From Hippasteria phrygiana (lineage: Eukaryota > Echinodermata > Asteroidea > Valvatida > Goniasteridae): a DNA stretch of 64,000 bases. The notes below the pieces were generated by a model. That model had not been told where the DNA came from, did no database searches, and saw only the letters and a program-made list of their open reading frames with translations. Both the position numbers and the translations under genes were made by a program. Numbering within the stretch: position 1 is the first letter of the stretch; each line of letters begins with the position of its first letter. This document shows, one piece after another, positions 29,001-35,000 of the stretch. Location of the stretch: the NCBI GenBank assembly GCA_037893225.1, contig JAZGUH010000719.1:868001-932000 (forward strand). The letters run 5' to 3'.

Positions 29001-32000
29001 ACTCCAAGTAACTTCCGACAAAAGAAATCCACAACTTTATGAACAAGCGGGTCTTAAATTTCATACAAATATTCACTAGACCATAGGACTAGTAGTACAA
29101 GTGGTCTACTGGACCGGAGTAATTTTTCCAAGATCAGTGTGTGTCAAAATGGACTACTATATCATCAAAAAACCACAAGGGAAACTGACTAATTTGAAGT
29201 CAACAAAGAAAATTGACAAGAGCGGGATTTGAACCTGCGACCTTCTTGCCCTATGTTGGCGGTCTCCCAATTTGTCAGTGCTTTGTTGGGGGTGCTAGTC
29301 AGAAGTCATAAACCCATAATGCCTTATAGCTAGGGAGCACCAGTTTTCTTTGTTCACTTTGAAAAAAATTAAATGGACTACTGTGCAAGCGAGATGTAAA
29401 TTATATATTTCACAAAATGTAAAAAATATGTTTCTACTGTACCGGGGCATGTTCCAATCCTGTTTTGGCCAGTTCTCTTCCCTCCCTCTGAAAATAATTA
29501 AATAAACACAAGTAAACCACTTTGTGTTTATCTGATGATACAAACTTGTCTGTTGATTCATCTGGAAATCATCAGTTAATTCCCATATTGTTAATTTTCT
29601 TACAGGCTTTAGAAGAGTATAAGATGATTGAGGATGGAGATCGTGTCTTGGTCTGTCTGTCTGGTGGTAAGGATAGTCTCTCCCTGCTGCATACACTCAG
29701 GCAGTACCAGTTCTATGCCAAGAGTAAGGTATCGTGCCCTCAAAATCTCTGTCTTTATTCCTCATAATGGACACCATCCAACAAAACCAAAAAGTAAAGA
29801 AGACATAAAGTCATAAACTTCCACAGTTTGGTGTTTGTGGTGGGAACATTTAGCCTTGGTTTTCAAGAGGTGAGTTCAGTGGCATGACAGGGTCCAGTTG
29901 CAGGGAAAACATTTTTCTAGGGGACTTTTTATAGAGAAAAAAATAGTATGGGCTTTTCCTTGTTGCCTTACAACTACAATCTCACACAAAATAGTATGGG
30001 CTTTTCCTTGTTGCCTTACAGCTACAATCTCACAAAAAATAGTATGGGCTTTTCCTTGTTGCCTTACAGCTACAATCTCACACAAAATAGCATGGGCTTT
30101 TCCTTGTTGCCTTACAGCTACAATCTCACACAAAATAGTATGGGCTTTTCCTTGTTGCCTTACAGCTACAATCTCACAAAAAATAGTATGGGCTTTTCCT
30201 TGTTGCCTTACAGCTACAATCTCACAATATAGGAGTTAGAAAAACTAGGTGTAGAACTTACAGATTCCAAAATATTTGGACATGATAACAGCACCTGAAG
30301 AGCATATCTCATAGAATATTATTGGAAGGTGTAGTATGGGAATTTTTTGTTGCAATAATGGCCAATATTTTGATTTTTTTCCCATATACTAGCCAGTACA
30401 TATTTTGGCATTGCATTGTGTGATAATGTCCAAATTCCGGGGGTTTTTGTGGCACAAGACATGCATATATGCATTTCAGATCTCTTACGTTTTTCAATTT
30501 AAATCCGAACTTTACTTTTTTTCAGGGCATCGACTTTGAGTTTGGAGGAGTGACAGTCGATCCTCAAACTTTGGCCTATGACCCCCGCCCTCTCATCCCA
30601 TATTTGGCCAGCCTAGGCGTACCATACTTTTATGAGGAACAATGTAAGAAGAAATTCTCCATTACATAGAAATGTAAAAATATAAGCACATGTATACAAG
30701 AAATCTCCCAGCTTCAGACAATTGTATAACTTGGAAATAATACTTAATAATTAAAGAAAACAAAAATCTTCCAAGCCATTTTCTTTTGTAACACATTTTT
30801 TTAGCACTGCACTTAATAGCTTCTGCCAATTACTTTTTTTTTACATTTGAAGACATAAACCCAGGTTTGTCAATGCAGATCTTTATAAAGCACAGTTATT
30901 TAATGTGGACCTTTTAGACCTAAGCTGACAAATTATTTTATTTTCAAAGTGAACAAAGAAAACTGGCAGGAGCGGGACTCGAACCTGCGACCTCCGGAAT
31001 ACTGCACCGGCGCTGTACCAACTGAGCCATCCTGCCCCGTAAATTGTTTGACAAATTATATTATTGTTAAAAAACCTGAACGTAATGATACACGTTCATA
31101 TTCTTTTTTTTATAATTTGCCATACACGGCAAATGGTAACTTTGTTTTGAAGAAAAACTGAAGAATTTCAGAAATGAAAAATAAAAATTAGTTGGTTGGG
31201 ATGATACTGATAGACCAAAACATTTTCATACGAGAACTAAAGCAGATGTTTTCCTTGGTCACAGGTATCATTGACACAGCGGCGAGTCTTCAAGGTGGTT
31301 GTGACTCCATCTGTAGTTTTTGCTCTCGGATGAAGAGGGGTCGGCTCTATGCCTGTGCACGGAGGGAAGGGTACAACGTACTGGCCATGGGACAACATCT
31401 GGATGATTTAGCAGAGAGGTAAATTGTTTTCTGAAAAAAGGATGCATTGTGCAGAGGTCAGGGTTCAATCTTGTAGAGCTGTTTAACCTCTTGAATACGG
31501 ACGACGGCCATGATAGCCACGGTTTGAACAAACAAAATTGACCGGTTGTCATCTATACGTGCATTCCTGCGCATATACCATCCGTTCATGTTTCAACTAT
31601 ATTGTTCCTGAGTGGGAGTGTATAGATGGAGCCTTTTCAAACAAAGCTTTCATTTACACAAAGGGGGGGGGGGGGGCTTGCTTTAAGTGCGATGAATAGG
31701 ACCACTCTATTCAATGTGGTGCCTATTCTTTGCATTTACGCTTGGCTTCACAGCCCGTTCTTGGCATACCAGCCCCCATCAATAACAGCCGGATACAAGA
31801 GATTAATTTTTAGCAGAAAATTTGTGCTATCCTGTATTTCAGAGCCAAGTGGTGCTTAGTGCATGTGTATGCAAGAAGTTTCAAATGAGCAAATTCTGCT
31901 TATTGAGTCAGTGGGCTCTTTCCTGTGCTTACTGCTTTATATTGTCCCCAGAAAATGGATAAGGGGTTTTGTCCCCAGGAAATTGTTTGCTTGGCAGTCG

Positions 32001-35000
32001 TATGAAATTGGGCTCTGCAGTGAAAAAGAAATCTTTGGCTGAAAAAGTATGGAGTCAAGGCAGAATGAAGAACAAAACCGGAAGGATATCTTAAAATATA
32101 TGTACTAATCTGTAAGATTAGCCCGAAATATTGAGCATCAGAATTTGTTAAACATGAAGAAAAAGTAATTCAAACACAAAGATTAATTGTTATATTTTTG
32201 ATATGGTGTTATTTTTGCAAGTTTCAATCTTTGATTGTTTAACCCGATTTTTTTTCATTCATAGTTTTCTGATGTCAGTCTTTCACAACGGTCTGTTGCG
32301 TACCATGAAAGCAAATTACACTGTCAAGTAAGTGCAAATAGTTCTTTGTACAATGTATACAGATATTGTATTTCTTGCAAGTTTAACAAAATTAGCTAGA
32401 CTAACGTTTTGAACTTGCTTAACCCTAACTACCCTATTAAGCCTTGCAAACTCCAACAACGGGTTTTGTCTAATTTTGATGGGTTCAGGAAGGTTGGGCC
32501 TTGGCACCATTACTTTACATGGAGCTATGATGACCCAATTTGTCCAAGTCCAAAGAATGTGCCATAGGTATACTGCACAGTGTTGGATTTTGGCAGGTTG
32601 AGGACACTTCCTGGTAAAAATGCCTAGGGGGTTAGGGTTAAGTTCAGAATGTTAGGCCAGATAATTTGGTTGATTTGTATAGTTCTGGTCATTCCAGTCA
32701 GTTAGCAGTTGGAGTATTTCATTTTTAGCTTTTCCGCAATTCCTGCGGAAAAGGTATTGTTTTTGTTCTGATTTTTTTTCTTTCTTATTCTTCTTCTCCC
32801 CCAAATCCTATAGACTTTGAACACGTTTTTGCTGTAAGGCACTTTGGTCACTTCAAAAGCTCATATCTTCATCATACTTTGCCAAAACAAAGATCCCATA
32901 CTAGAGGTGTGCATCGAAGTGTTACGTCATGATGACGTCATCTTAAAGGTGCATTTTTGAAGGACACATATCTAGAGAACCGTACGTCCGATTGTATTCA
33001 GAGTTGGTATGCTGGTAGGCCGGCACGTGTTATAGATGAAAATCGATGTGACGTCATGATGACGTCATGGTACGATTTTATAGGAATGTTTACATTTTTG
33101 GACCTTTAAGCCATATCTCATCAACGGAACATGCTAATATCGAAATTCTTTTTGTAATAGGTTTGTTAGGTCATAAATACCTACGTATAAATGTACAAAA
33201 TGTGTGACATCATTATGACGTCATCAAAAATGTGCTTTTTTGAAACACATATAAGGGTAGTTCCGATCGTCACGAAAATTGGTGGGTAGGTAGATATTGT
33301 TACCAGCATGCAAAATCTAAAGTGACGTCATGATGACGTCATCGGCTGATTTTCTGTGAATTTTTGTAATGTTTAAAATGTCATTGTACCCTCAAAATTT
33401 TACACTATCAGTGATCAGAATAATTCCAAACATGACACAGACCAAGACCACGTTGCAAATGTTTGCTTTGACAACTGCCATTGTGATGACGTCATCATGG
33501 GTAACGTGACATCATCTTAGAGGTGCATACTTTAAGGTCGGATATCTAGAGAACAGCTGGTCCGATTGGGTTCAATAATATATTGACAGAAGATTTTTGA
33601 CAGTGTGATTTGGTTTAAAGTTGGTATGGTGGTAGACCGGCAATGTGTTACAGATGAACATTTATGTGACGTCATGATGACGTCATCATGCGAATTTATA
33701 TTGATAGTTACGTTTTGAACCCTTCAGCCATATTTCGTAAACAGAACATGCTAATGTCGAAATTCCTTTTGTAACAGGTTTCTTAGGCCGTAGATATTTT
33801 TTTATATCAATGTGAAAAATGTGTGACGTCATGATGAGGTCATCAAAAAAGTGTGTTTTTTTTTAAACGCATAAGCATAGGTTCGATCGTCATGAAAATC
33901 GGTGGGTAGAGGTAGATAGTCATTAGTATGTAAAATTCAAAGTGACATAACAAAATGCGGAAAAGCATGTGTTCTGTTCCAAAACAGACACACTTCTAGT
34001 TTGTTCATGCTTCTTGCAAGTTTGACTAAATTGTTTAACCCATTCGCGCCCGACGGGACTTTAAAGTCCCAGCCAATGTATAACGTAAAATTCAGTGTAA
34101 GAAAAATAATTTGGGCTTGAAAGTGTTAAAATTATCACGACCATTCAATGTAAATGTTGAAGCATGTAATGCAGTTTTATAAGTTGACCTGGCACCATGA
34201 AACGGGTGGAAATGTTGCAAAAGTTGAAAATTGAGATTATATTTCCAAAAGTATGGTTTCAATTTGATGCAGTTTGTGTTGCTGTAGTTTATTTCTAGGC
34301 CATGCTATAGTATTTTAAAACTAGTCATGACCCTTGTTTTGAGGGAGTTTAGTTTTTTTAAAGAATGTCACCCAGCTATTGCTGTGTTCCTTGTTTTGCT
34401 TGTAAAACTTTAGGACATAAAGGAAAGGTTTTCAGATGTAAAAATACTAAAATCCCTAAATTGACTTCTCAATGGAAAGCTGCTTGTAGCTCAGAGTGCC
34501 ATTTTTTCTAATGGACGCCACTCTGTGGTCATTTCCCAAACCTTGGCTTTGACTTGGGCTTCGTCTCCAGCTATTCTCCCATGGCCGATCTTAACCCTTG
34601 ATTACATAAATAAATGAACAGGCTCTGGATTAAAACATAAGACTTTTAAGTGCACATAGCAAAAATAGTGCCCTAGATCTTGCCAAATCTAGGGAATTAA
34701 AATTACGCCAAGCCAAAGCCAAAGACGAAGCCAGGATTTGAGAAACGGCCTGGGTAAAGGGAGGGCTCCACAACAGAGGTGGTAGGATTGGCCACATTTT
34801 AGGTTGCCAAGCCCTACCACCCTTACGGTTTTCCTGGGTTCAGATTAAAATAGAGGATATATCTTCAATAGGTACCAAATAAATTATCCCAGTTTTCGGA
34901 TCTATAGACCCATGGAGTGACTCTTTGTGCTCATCTCAATGCCCCATGCCAAAGCTGTGGAATTGTTTACCTTTTCTATATAATGATATTGGAGAAAGCT

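Noticed and set aside
29876..30239. Repetitive open frames on both strands.
   Set aside because: Translation of the 48-bp tandem array; no start context or exon continuity.
30962..31036. Functional tRNA gene on the minus strand.
   Set aside because: Acceptor and both promoter boxes are good, but the D and anticodon stems have mismatches and the base before the anticodon is not U.
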